From Dreissena polymorpha (lineage: Eukaryota > Mollusca > Bivalvia > Myida > Dreissenidae), in NCBI RefSeq assembly GCF_020536995.1, contig NC_068355.1, positions 6,464,581 through 6,528,580 on the forward strand: a stretch of 64,000 bases of DNA, written 5' to 3'. The notes beneath the pieces are model-generated. The model ran no database searches. It saw only the letters and a program-made list of their open reading frames with translations, and was not told where the DNA came from. Of the stretch, positions 22,845-36,800 are shown piece by piece; within the stretch, counting starts at the first letter, position 1; every line of letters begins with the position of its first letter. Made by a program: the position numbers and the translations under genes.

Positions 22845-24797
22845 ATGTCAAGTGAAACATCCAAAGGTTGGTAAATTGCATATAATTCATAGGAAAACTG
22901 TATATTTTACAGACCACATACATTATTACTCGCTTTGTCTGAAGGCCAGCATGACTTTGACCAAGACTGCTTGCTTGAATACCTCGGCTGAATAAGAACA
23001 ATATTTGTGTTTAAAATTATATAAAAAAACGTTGATTCATTCCTTGTTATTTTAAACACTTCATTTATTGTTGAATATATTGCATTCAGAGAATTTGAAT
23101 CTCATTTCAGAGTGGTTGCGTTTGGTTAAGGAAAGGCTGGAAAAAGCAGATCAATATCAACAGTTACTGCAGGACCTGTCTTCGTGCAAGACTGATGTAG
23201 AGCGAGTCAGTACCGTGGACCAGTTGGAACACATTCACAGCATCCTTACCATCAAAGCCTCTCCTTACATGAAGGTTTGTTAACAAATATAGTATAATTA
23301 TTTGTTAATACTGGACAGATAGTAGTTTGGAAATGATAACTGGCATTACTTGAACTTGATTAATGACCATGGAAAAAGTCTGGTTTAAGATCCAATAGAG
23401 GGCATTGCAGTTTAGAGGGGAGGTAATTTATCAGTGTCTGATTTGTATATGTACAGTTTACCCTTGAAACACTCGTGGATATGATTCACAGATTTATATG
23501 AGATCGAATGATCAGGGGTATATTGTTTTTGGCCTGTCTGTCATTCTGTCTCCAAACTTTAACCTTGGTTAAACTTTTGCAATAATGAATAACTTTTGCA
23601 ATATTGAAGAAAGCAACTTGATATTTTGCATGCATGTGTATCTTATGGAGCTACACATTTTGAGTGGTGAAAGGTCAATGTCAAGGTCATCCTTCAAGGT
23701 CAAAGGTCAAATATATGACTTCAAAGCGGCGTCCAAACTTTAACCTTGGTCATAACTAACTTTTGCAATATTGAAGATAGCAACTTCATATTTGGCATGC
23801 ATGTGTATCTTATGGAGCTGCACATTTTTGGTGGTGAAAGGTCAAGGTCATCCTTCAAGGTCAAAAGTCATATATATATGGCTTCAAAACAGCGTAATAG
23901 GGGGCATTGTGTTTCTGGCAAACACATCTCTTGAATTTTGCTTCTTTTGCTTATGACTTTTTTTTTTTTAAGACTTTTGCCCTTTTTGGAGAGGATTTCA
24001 AAAAGAAGATCCATTTTAGGGGTTTCTACTGTATTGTTATATTTTGTGCAATAGTTCTTTAGCCCATGCAATTTACCATTCAATGCAAAAAATTGGTTTT
24101 GAATGGTAATTTTTAGCTCGGCTGTTTTGTTATTTCGGAGAAAACCCGAGGTATTGTCATAGCCAGCTCGCCGTCCGCCGGCGTTGTGTTAAAACCTTTA
24201 CATTGGCTCTAAAATCAAAGAGCTTCCACCTACAACTTTGAAACTTCATATGTAGATGCACCTTGATGAGTTCTGCACGCCACACCCATTTTGGGGTCCT
24301 TATCTCTTTACCCATCTGTGTTATATTAATTTTATGCAATTATCTTATATTAATGTAATTGACAGAAACCTGATTGATGATGATGTAAGCTATAGCTGGT
24401 GATACACAAAACAATTTTCCCTTGAGTGAACCACTGGTTGTGTTCTTGTAGAGCGATGCAGGTTCCACGCAGGCCCGGGAGGAAGGCAACAGGCTGTTTC
24501 AGAAGAGGCAGTACTACCCGGCCCTTATGCTCTACAACCGGAGTGTCATGCTGGCCCCTGCTGGAGGGGACACCTCCATGCTGGCCCTGGCACTAGCAAA
24601 CAGGTACCCGCCTTTGTATTTAACCTGCAGGATTTTGACTAAAGACCATTGACTGTTTACTACATAATAAAAGCTCCCAGGGGCTTTACTTGTTTTTTAT
24701 ATAAGACCACTCATTATACTCAGGGTAACATAGTGGGATATACTGGAATCTCCATGGGCGCCTGTCTGTCTGTGTGTTTGTTGGTCTGTCTAGTCTG

Positions 24798-24832
<35 letters not shown>

Positions 24833-27800
24833 CGTCCGTCCGTCTGTCCGTCCGTCCGCCCATCCATCTGTCTGTCTGTCTGTTTGTTGGTCTGTCTAGT
24901 CTGTCTGTCTGTATTTCTAGTCTGTCTAGTCTGTCTGTGTGTCTGTCTGTCTGTCCATAGACACAAAGTTGTCTAAACCCATTTTTATTACCTTTTGAAC
25001 ATAATCTGTTTTCAAACTTCCATGTGTAGCTCTTTATTATATACAATATAGCTGTGCATGTGTAGTTTCTGTCACCAAATGTTATAAACTCTACTTATGT
25101 TTTTTGTCTTATTCGTTAAGCTGTCAAATTATGCTTTTAATTTTGTTTATAACAAAATGAAGACATTTATAAGGTAATTATACTGGAATGCACGGTATTT
25201 GGTGTTCAGGGGACCGTTTCAATAAGATATCGTATCGTAAATATAACGATATCGTAACTCGGGTAGTTGCGATTGGATTTACGATTCTCGTAAACCGTTT
25301 CAATAACCCCCTCGTAAATGTCCTCGTAAATCGCTCTCGCAATCTACGATTTCTTTATTGTACATTCGGTTTTCTTTGGGGTTATATTCAAACTGTCAAC
25401 ATCCGGTAGGTTGTTTACACCGTGTTGTTTTCGTAATGTGTTGCGGAAATTTGAGAAAAAGCACATATAACAAACATTGAACAGAGAGCGAGATGATTCA
25501 CACGGGATCAATAGACGATTTATTGCATAAATCAATCTTTCGTACCGTGTTACAGTGAAATAGTGTTGTTTTTCACTGTGTCCATGAACTCACTGGAATT
25601 GTTACTAACGTCGTTAGTGGAAATGGAATTTAGAAATGTCTAATCATCATGCTGAATTATCAAAAGCATCATTTCTGTGGAACACTGCGATATGCCTTAT
25701 ATAAGTGTTTCATAGTTATGGTGCTTTTAAAATAGTTCACTATCTGCCAAGATTGGAATGGTACTTGTATACAGGTAAAATAAATAATTGTGCAGTGTTT
25801 ATTTTACTAACATATTGTAGCGAAATAAGGTCACTTCCAACAGCCTTGCTGTTGGGCTAGCTCTTTAGCGACGCAGTTAAAGTGTCTGACTAACACTCTG
25901 GAGGTCGTGGGTTCAATGCCCGGCTTGAGCTCAGTATTTTCACATTAATTGCGACGAGGCAAAAAACGAACTGTGAATGCGGGAATGGGTCTGAGCTGTT
26001 TAATGGTTTCTGGGAGGGCCATGTGGATGCAAGACATGCTGTAGCGAGCGTGTCTGGGCCTTTAAACATTAAAAGGGGGAGGAGTGTAGTGAAATAAGGT
26101 CACTAAGGCTGTTGGGCTAGCTCTTTAGCGACGCGGTTAGCGTCTGACTACCACTCTGGAGGTCGTGGGTTCAATTCCCGGCTTTTGCTCAGTATTTTCA
26201 CATTAATATCATACACTATCACATATAAATATCTATTTAACTCTTTGTATTAAAGCTTGATTCCTGAAAAAGTATGATGCTTATCAAGACACTGGAGTCT
26301 ATTTCCCGAGTAGAACCAATACTTTGTGTCATCAGAGATGATCTTGAGGACTCTCTCTAATTCCCTCATTGCCAGTGAGGATCAAAGTGGGACCTTCTGA
26401 CAAAAGTAGCTAGACAGACATTATAATTATGTAATATTCCAGGGCAACCTTTTTACCCGAGGTATTGTCATAGCCAGCTCGTCGGACGGACAGACGGACG
26501 GACTGACGAACGGATGGACAGACGAAGCGGCGACTATATGCTCCCCCAAAAATTTGTTGGGGGAGCATAAAAAATCAAAGTGGCGCAGAAGGGGACATAG
26601 AGTTTCCGACAAACACATTTCTTGTTTTTCCTGCATGTTTCCTGCATACATTCATTTTTGTGTATTAAAAAAATTATTTTCCTTGTGAAAAATGCACTTC
26701 ATCAGAAAATAAGTAGGTAACCATAAGTGCATTTTAATTGTGTTTTAAGTATATTTTCAAATAATTTAATTAACTTTTTGGAATAAACAAAACTGAAAAA
26801 GTACACACAAGTGTATTAAATTTGCATTCATTACATTTTCATATACATACATTTACCAAAGCCTATTTATGAGCAGTAGTCCTAAAATGGTTTACTTATG
26901 GTTGAAAAAATGCATTTATTATTGCTATTATTTCAAAATATAGCTACCCATCCAGTTCAATATACAACTGTAATGTTAAATTATACACAGTGACACTATG
27001 TGAAGTTATAATATAACATATTTTCAACAATTATAATGTGCTTTTTTTCCTATTGTGTTTATTTATTTGACAAAATTATAAGTAAAATAGATACTTGCAT
27101 ATACAAATTCATTTCATGCTCTGAATGTATTTTTTTTTAATTCTGTGTATACTTTTTGTATTATTAGTACTTTTCTAATGTTTAACAGTGATAATATTTT
27201 TATTATTTTCATTGAATTTTTAAACTGTGTGCAGGCACACATCCACAGGGTTTCATTTTTTAGGATTTAAGAAAAAATCAAATTAAACACCCAGTGAAAT
27301 CAATTAAAATGATACAATTATATATGCAATCGTGTCTATTTTACTTATATTTTGTACAAATTAATAACAGGTTAAACTGCATGTACTGCAGTGTTGAAAA
27401 AAAAAAACACTGTTTATTTCCAAAGTGATGTCTTATTCCAACTTCACATAACAGTGTGTTCCTAGAATAATGAAGAAATACTGGAATCTCAAATTGTGTC
27501 ATATCATTGTTTCTAATATCTGCATCAGCAGTAACCCTTCAGAAAATTAAATGTGCTTTTAACCAAAATGCACTTAAAAAATTGCATTTTTTCTGCACTT
27601 GTTTAAGCGAATTGTCTTCATTTTCTAAAGAATACATTTTATTGCATTTATTAATTAGAATCAGATGAAGCTTTTTTTCATGTTCTTTAAATTCGGAAGT
27701 GTATTTTTCTTTTTTTTATAAATAATCCACTTTTTCTTAGACAGTGGAGTTTCAAGTACCGGTACATCTTTTTAATATATAAAATGTTTAAAGTGTATCT

Positions 27801-30800
27801 TTTCTAGGTTAGGACATATTTTTACTTTAGAAACAAAATAACTCATTCTTTAAAGCATTATTAGGTGTTTGCTAAATATTAAATTAGTAACAAAGTATTT
27901 TTTCCATTGGGGCCATACAATCAAAATGTTCACCATTATAATGCTGACAACTTCAAACATCATTCTTTTTAAGTACTTCTGTATTGCAATCCACTTTATA
28001 ACCTAAAGTGTATTTAATTACATGTTGAACAAAAAGTTTGTGAAGTAAGAAGCTAAAGTGACATTATTCAAGAAGCTTCTTCTCTTAAAGATTCACTAAC
28101 ACAACATCCAGTTTAAACAGTTTTAACAACTTTATTCGCAACAACAGTAAATATTTGTAGTGGTTATAACAATGACCCAAAGAAATATTATTTATATGAT
28201 TTAAAAAAAATCTGACTACATATGTGAAGGATTATATTTTCAATATCTGTGGAAAATATAGGGATATGGAGTAGCTGTACCCACAATTTAAGTGGAACAT
28301 TTTAAGTACAAAAGGGGCATTATTAAGCTAAATGCAGGTCAGAGATAAGCAACTTGGTCAGTGAAGCTCGATTGGTCATTGTCGGATCGGGCACTACTTA
28401 CCCCTGGTACTCTTAAGTTTGCTTACATGTACCCCGGGAACGGTAAATATACTAAAACGTACCAGGGAAATTTAACACTAAATTGGTCGTTGCCGGCTAT
28501 TTTTTTTTTATGTCAATTTTCTATAAAATGGCCTCTAAATTAACGAAACTCATACTCAAAATGCATGTTGATACAGTTGTTTTATAAAGAAAAGTTTGTT
28601 TAAGATAATTGGTAGCGCGTTACGACATGTAAGTAGTACCCAAGCCGACGATGACCAATGACGCGTCAGTGACCTCACAATGACATAATGACCCTGAATA
28701 CATAAGTGCTTTTAATGAAAATATGTAATAGAAACAGTGACATAAGGATGTTGCCATAATTTTATACACAGCTTATCATTCAAGGTATAGTCGAGCTAAA
28801 ATTAAATATATATTTTACATTTAAGTTCAAATAAAAAAAATACACATTTTTTTCTTCAAGAGTTCCTGCTGTGTTCAACTGCATGTGTGTAATATAACGT
28901 ATTCAGTATTATGGGTATGAGAGTCCCATCCACTGCTCCCAGGCCTTGTGGCAGAATCCAACCTTCACGCAAGTTTGTTGTTGTACACGGACTGGAAACC
29001 TATGGAATGTATCATGTGTTTAAAATTAACAGTACATGATACAGCATTTATATACATGATTTAATTAACTGTGTTTAAATTTTCATTTATTTACTGTGCT
29101 CAAGTTTTTATCATCTGTTGATTTTTATTCACATATAGTTTATGTACATGTATCAAATAAAAAAAACAAATGAGGAATAAATAAAGATGAAAAGTAAATA
29201 AATTATGATTGTACCATCCCTGTAAAATGAAAAATGATTTAAACTTTAGTTATATATAAGATTTTATCACATGCTATACCCTGTTACACATGTGTAATAT
29301 ACTTTTTAAGCATTTTCTTTTGTTATTTCACCGAAATGGCGTTGCAACGTCAAATGATTCCACGAAATGTAAACAACATTTGTGATTTATCATTATGTTT
29401 GCGTAAATATTTATTTAATTTGCTCATTTAAAAGCATGTGATAAAAAAGATCTCACACTCGTTGTCATATCATACATGTACCATATTTTATTAAACTCGT
29501 CTAGAAATTCATCAGTAAGCTCGCAAAAGGCTTACTTACAAAATTCCTTAACTCGTTTAATAAAATATGGTATGATGAGACAACTCGTGCCAGATCCTAT
29601 ATGTAAGAAATGATGTATTTAAATAAATAACATATTTTCTACAACAGTTTAAAATCATGATTGAGTAATTGATTATAGAAATACAGACATTTACCGATCA
29701 TATGTTTTCTGATTGAACTCGTGAAGGCATGTCAAATAACGAAAGATGGTCTGCTGATTCCATGAAGATCTGCCAGCTTGGAATAGATGTTTCCTTTGGC
29801 CAAAAATCTTTATTTTATGTCAGTGATGAGTACCTGTTGGTGTAGTACAAAATGAAAAAGTGAATAATAATTCTAATGTAATGAAAATACTATAATATGT
29901 TACTGTTGTGTATGTGTGTTCAAGAACAACAAGATATTTTGATAACTCAGTAACTGATTTGTTATTTCATGATGATCATCACTTTGGTGTTCTGTGGTTG
30001 TAGGTTTGATACACATGTAGGCTTACAGTTGCCTAGTCCAAATAATTAGACGTAAGCTAACAGTTGCCTAACTCGGCACATTTTCTAATCCAACATAATT
30101 TAGCAATACATGTATCGTTCTGACAGAATATTAAATAAACATAATACAAAGAAAAGGAATAGATTGTAACGAGTTGTATAGCGTTGATAACAAACATTAA
30201 CCAATAAAAAACAAGGCTCCATTGAGTACTTATCCGAACAAAAAAACTTCCGAAATCACATGCACATTGCAATGGAGATAAAAGCTTACAGCAAAATTAA
30301 TCATTGCACAATAATTCGAGCGGCGGAAAGCGCATATACCTCAACTGCTGTTGAACAATATAATTGAATCACACACGTAATATACACTTAAGGGTTTTCA
30401 CGTATGATAAATTACAATTTATTTTGATTTATTTATCCTTATAGAAAATAAACAAAGGGCAGTAACTGACATATTGATTCCAACGTTAAATATTTTGCAG
30501 AAAGTAATCAAGGGATAAAAAACAACATGTTTACTTCCTCTGTATTGTCGTCGATAAAAAAGACGGAGCCAAAAGCTTCTTATTCGGCGTCTATATGCAC
30601 AACATACGCGGCGTCCATTTTGGTTTCGACGTAACTACGACTGCTACTTACGTCTCGTAGACTTACGAGAGAATTCTACGATATCGTAAGTTGCGAAAGT
30701 TTATTGAAACGCAAAATGGCAAGTTGCGATAATCGCAACTGGTTTACGAGTCGTAACATACTTACGAGAGCTTATTGAAACGGTCCCGGTTCTGTAAATT

Positions 30801-33800
30801 TGGCATGAAACCAACAACTTAAAATACAAATCCTACTGGTCATGTACGTAATTCCGGCCTGTACGTAAAAAATCGGCCACCTGTGTAAAATCATTTTCAT
30901 GATCTTTACGCACATATTTTGTTTTTATTTAGAAAAATCAACATGAAAACCATCCCCACTCGCAATATTTTGCAAATGTAAGAACCATATCACCGTAAAC
31001 TTTTGTGTTAAAATGTCACAAATATAGCAGGAAATATTTGGCTCATGGGGAAAGTGATGTCATCATATGTTGCAACAATTATAATCATATAAGAAACAAA
31101 TATATTTGATAAAATTATTTTTATTTTATCTAATAAACTTTAATCAAAGTTTTACCAATTTATTGTACAAAAACTTATATTCAAAACATACAAATCAGAA
31201 CCTAAATATAAATTTTTAATATATGAATTACCTCCCTTTATAAGAATATTGCTAGATTACATGTTTAAATATTATATATAAGCGTTTACTAATAATCAAC
31301 ACTGAAGTCAACTTTTCAAACAAAATGTGTTTACTTTTTTAGCTATGTTTGAAAAAATTTATTAAACACATTAAAAACAAATATTTTTTAATGAAATAGC
31401 AGTTTCCCCATTGTTCATATTTATTAAAAGAGGTAGGGGGAGTAAATGGTATAATAATTTCGCATTTATTTTAAATTTCAAGTCAAAAATATTAATAGTA
31501 TAAACATTGATTAATACTCTGAAATTGAGGACATTTGTCAAAAGATATTGCTTTGTAATTTTATCTGCAGATCAAACCGAAAAGTGGTCGATTTTTTAGG
31601 TACATTTAACCTACGAAAATGGATAGTTTACATGTCATCATTTTCTGTTCATTAAGTAACATTCACCGATCTAATTCTATTTAAATTTTCATGCTAGGTG
31701 AGTTTTGAACCCAGGATTATATATGTGAAGTTTAGTTTCAACCAGTTGCCTAACACTAAAGATTTTTCTTAAATAGTCCCAAAAGTGGCCGGAATTACGT
31801 ACATGACCAGTATGTGATTTTTTTTCACCTACGATTTACGATGCAACCATCTCAACTGGTGAACATGCAACAAATTCTCTGAAATTGCATTTATTATCCC
31901 CGCAGAATTTTTTTTTCGGAGGGGATATAGAAATTGGTCCTGTCCGTCTGTCCGTCCGTCTGTCCGATCGGCTGAAACTTTGTCCGGAGCATAACTCCAA
32001 ATCTGTTCAATGGATTAACTTTAAACTTAGAATATAAACAGATGGCACTAGGAGAAGTGCAGTGACCAAGAACCATAAATCTATCTATCTTAGTTTTTTG
32101 AATTATCTCCCCTTTTATATAACATTAACGTAAATTTTTGTCCGGAGCATAACTCTAAATATACTAAAGGGATTTACTTGAAACTTGAAATATAAACAGA
32201 TGGCAACTAGGAGAAGTGCAGTGACCAAGAACCACAACTCTATCTACCTTAGTTTATAAATTATCTCCCCTTTTATATAATTTTAAAGTAAATTTTTGTC
32301 CGGAGCATAACTCTAAATCTACTGAAGGGATTACTTGAAACTTGAAATATAAACAGATGGCAACTAGGAGAAGTGCAGTGACCAAGAACCACAACTCTAT
32401 CTACCTTAGTTATTGAATTATCTCCCCTTTTATATAATTTAAAAGTAAATTTTTGTCTGAAGCATAACTCTAAATCTTTAATCTACTTATGGGATTTGCT
32501 TGAAACTTGAAATATAAACAGATGGCAACTAAGAGAAGTGCAGTAACCAAGAACCATAACTCTATCTACCTTAGGTTTTTTAATTATCTCCCCTTTTATA
32601 TAACTTTAAAGTAAATTTTTGTCCGGAGCATAACTCTAAATCTGCTGAAGGAATTTACTTGAAACTTGAAATATAAACAGATGGCAACTAGGAGAAGTGC
32701 AGTGACCAAGAACCACAACTCTATCTACCTTAGTTTTTGAATTATCTCTCCTTTAATATAATTTTAAAGTAAATTTTTGTCCAGAGCATAACTCTATATC
32801 TACTGAAGGGATTTACTTGAAACTTGAAATATAAACAGATGGCAAGTAGGAAAAGTGCAGTTACTAAGAACCATAACTCTATTTACCTTAGTTTTTTAAA
32901 TTATCTCCCCTTTTATATAACTTTAAAGTAAATTTTGTCCGGAGCATAACTCTAAATCTACTAAAGGGATTTACTTGAAACTTGAAATATAAACATATGG
33001 CAACTAGGAGAAGTGCAGTGACCAAGAAACACAGCTCTATCTACCTTAGTTGTTGAATTATCTCCCCTTTTATATAATTTAAAAGTACATTTTTGTCCGG
33101 AGCATAACTATAAATCTACTGAAGGGATTTACTTTAAACTTGAAATATAAACAGATGGCAAGTAGGAAAAGTGCAGTGACTAAGAACCACAACTCTATCT
33201 ACCTTAGTTTTTGAATTATCTCCCCTTTTATATAACTTTAAAGTAAATTTTGTCCGGAGCATAACTCTAAATCTACTTAAGAGATATACTTGAAACTTGA
33301 AATATAAACGTATGGCAACTATCAGAAGTGCAGTGACCACGAACCATAACTCTATCTACCTTAGTTTTTTAATTATCTCCCCTTTTATATAATTTTAAAG
33401 TAAATTTTTGTCCGGTGCGTAACACTAAATCTACTGAAGGGATTTACTTGAAACTTAAACAGATGGCAAGTAGGAGAAGTGCAGTGACTAAGAACCATAA
33501 CTCTATCAACCTTAGTGTTTGAATTATATCCCTTAATTTAATTTCAAAGTAAATTTTTGTCCGGAGCATATTGAATTGTCTCCCTTTTTTTTTTTGCAAG
33601 TATTATTCTACTCTCTTAAACAAATGTTGTCATACAAACAAACACATTTCGGCGGGGATTTGGCACTGCTGTGACAAGCTCTTGTTGTAATGATTTTTTT
33701 CTGTTTCTCTTCTGAGAAATTTGCATTAAGCATACAAGTGTAACTTCAGTCTAACAGTCAGACAACTTTTGCAATATTGAATTGAATATATTCATTTATT

Positions 33801-36800
33801 AGATTTGAGTAATAGACTCATTTATATTTGTTGACATACAATTTTGTGGAGTCATAAATTCAGGAATTTTCGTTTGATCCTATATGAATGGATTTTATTT
33901 ATAATATGTGATATAAAACTAGACTTGAACGTTTGAAAGTTATATGAATATGAGGAAATATTTTTGGTTTTATTGTTATGTTAATACCACTGGTTTATAT
34001 ACCTGTAATCTATTACTTTTACTAATACTGATAACTTTTTCAACATAACAAGCTCACTTATTATGCAAAGTGAATTTTATTTGTTTTACAATTAGTTATG
34101 TTACATGCACAGTATGGACATCTGGTTAAGTATTGTATGCATGTTTGCATTCAGGTCAGCTGTTCTACACCACATGAAGTTGTACCAGTTCTCACTTGAT
34201 GATATTGCTGCTGCTCTCAATTACGGCTATCCAAACAATATACGGTCAGTGAAACATCCCCATGTTAAAATAAGTTTCACAAAATATAACAATAACAACA
34301 GAACTCTCCAAATTACTAGTATTCAATCGTTTAGCGTTGTAACGCTTTATAATTTTCAGGTTTTTAAAGCGTCAAAAGATGCATTTAATTTATATTTAAG
34401 AGCAGAGTAAATGTTCAGGATAACTGTTTCCTCACAAATATTATAACTAAAACGAAAATTTGTGAATCCGAAACAACTTTTTATGTCCCCCACCACTTTA
34501 GTGGGGGACATATTGTTTTTGCCCTGTCTGTCGGTTGGTTGGTTTGTGTGTTTGTTTGCTCCAACTTTAACATTTGCCATAACTTTTGCAATATTGAAGA
34601 TAGCAACTTCATATTTGGCATGCATGTGTATCTCATGGAGCTGCACATTTGGAGTGGTAAAAAGTCAAGGTCAAGGTCATCCTTCAAGGTCTAAGGTCAA
34701 ATATATGGGTCAAAATTGCTCATTTAATGTACACTTTTGCAATATTGAAGATAGCAACTTGATATTTAGCATGCATGTGTATCCCATGGAGTTGCACATT
34801 TTGAGTGGTGAAAGGTCAAGGTCATCCTTCAAGGTCAAAGGTCAAATATATGGGGACATAGTGTTTCACAAACACATCGCTTGTTTTAATTTTGTCAATT
34901 TACCTTAACGTGAAAAGGCCCCTTTAACTAACAAATTATTCTGTTAAGAATACTCTAAGCTTATTTTAAAGGGGCCTTTTTACAATCGACAAAATATAAA
35001 AATATTGTTTCATATTTGCAAATTTGTGTTTTAGTTATGATATTTGTGAGGAAACTGTATTTACAATGCTCTAAAATATCCATTATATAGTGGTAACTGT
35101 TAATTGTTATCTGTATAGCTAGTAGCCTACTGTGATGCTAAAAAGCTTTTTGTTGTATGCTCTTGTGACAATTATAGATACTACTGTGATGCTTAAAAGC
35201 TTTTTGCTCTTGTGACTATTTACTTTTTCAAGTTGATATAATTTATTGTTCTTTGACATTGTATATACAGTAATTTTGGTCTTGAACATTTTTGGTTAAG
35301 TGTGTATCCAAATTTACAGTTTTTAAAAACATTGCATTGTATGAAAAGAAGGTTTATGGCTGTCTTAAAAAAAAACATGTATGAACTTAAAAATGGATGT
35401 TATCTTTTCAGGTAAGAAATCTTTTTTCACAACTCAAAAATCTTCAATAGAGTTTAATGCATACTATTCTTCAGAAAAAATCCTTAATTGGATTTTAGGC
35501 ATGAATACAAAAATTCATTTGTCTAACACATGTATACCTTTCGGTAAAAAAATTATCAGGATCTTAGTAGATGTGTTGCTGGTAACGCCCTTGTACCCTG
35601 TAACTCCCCCCTCCCCTTAAAATACAATGTACAATGTTTTTGCTGCAGGTACAAGCTGTACGAAAGGGAAGGTAAATGTCACTGCCAGCTCGGGCAGTTG
35701 TCCCAGGCCCGGGTCTCCCTGAACACTGCCATACATGCTCTCCAGGTCTCACAGCTGGACAAGAACAAAATGAAGACCTTGATAACAGACTTTAGGAAGC
35801 AACTGGACAAGCTGGATGACCCAACACTGGTCACCAATGGTAGGAAACACGACATTGTCCTGCGTGGGCCATTGCCAGAGCTGAGTGGGAAAGGAGCACC
35901 TGGGGTTGTCACGATCAGCAATGCTGTAAGTGTAGGAACCAGTGAGGAGTCTGGTAGAGGGCTGTACGCCAATGCTGACATTGATGTGGGAGACGTGCTG
36001 ATTGTTGAGAAGCCGTACTGTTCAACAGTTCTGAAAGGAAGAAGTCTGCATTATTGCCATCACTGTAGCAGTAGAGTTGTCTCTCCTGTCCCTTGCCTCT
36101 CATGCAGTGGGGTTGTATTCTGTGGGGACATGTGTCGCAAACAGGCCTGGGAGCAGTACCACGTGCATGAATGCAGCATTTTACATCAGGTCACTATGGC
36201 TAATATTGGACTGGGGTCGCTGGCTGTTAAGATGGTGTTGAAAGCTGGGTGTGAATATCTGTGCACGTTTGAGCAATTTAATTGCAATGAGGATGAGGCT
36301 CATTTTGCAGAAAGATTTGATGGAAAGTATAACTGGGATGATTACGGCAGTGTTTATCGTCTTATAAATCATGTTAGGGATAGGAAGATAGAAGATGTAT
36401 TGATGTATTGCCTGGAGGCTTTGTTCTTGGCCAGTTGTATTCAGCAGACTGAATTCTTTGGTGATGAAAAACTTGATAGAAAAAGGGTCATCATTGGTAG
36501 TCATTTGCTGCGAAACCTTATGATGTTGCCTTGCAATGCCCATGAATGTTCTGAGTTGGTGTACAAGGAAGGCAACCTGCCAGAATCTCTCTCTGTTGAA
36601 GTGGGATCTGCTATTTATCCCTGCCTGAGTCTCATCAACCATTCTTGTGACCCGAACGTTGTACGACACAGCTATAAAAATGTGTGCGTAGTGCGTGCAA
36701 TAAGGAACATCCCTAAGGGGTCAGAACTCTTGGACAACTATGGGGCCCTCTGTGCTCTGACTCGTACAGCTGATCGCCGCCAGAAGCTGGAATCCCAGTA

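Larger units (their letters stand above)
25210..30787 (-). mobile_element. decayed Harbinger-type DNA transposon, 5.6 kb, in SMYD4 intron 3
   Basis: The ends are inverted copies of GGGACCGTTTCAATAAG. About 150 bp inside each end are many shared words such as CTCGTAA, GATATCGTA and TTGCGAT. Between them, on the minus strand, lie remnants of a PIF/Harbinger transposase: a helix-turn-helix segment at about 29807-29730 (FLAKGNIYSKLADLHGISRP) and the first-aspartate segment at about 28957-28900 (LPQGLGAVDGTLIPI). A possible leader ATG lies at about 30621 (MDAAYVVHIDAE, then a stop in frame). The second Asp and the Glu were not found, so the transposase is broken. The element itself hosts further insertions (25817-26206, 26447-26625, 28371-28659). 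Confidence 0.8.

Noticed and set aside
24649-25046. Cysteine/valine- and aspartate/arginine-rich open frames
   Set aside because: Translations of the CTGT microsatellite in SMYD4 intron 3.
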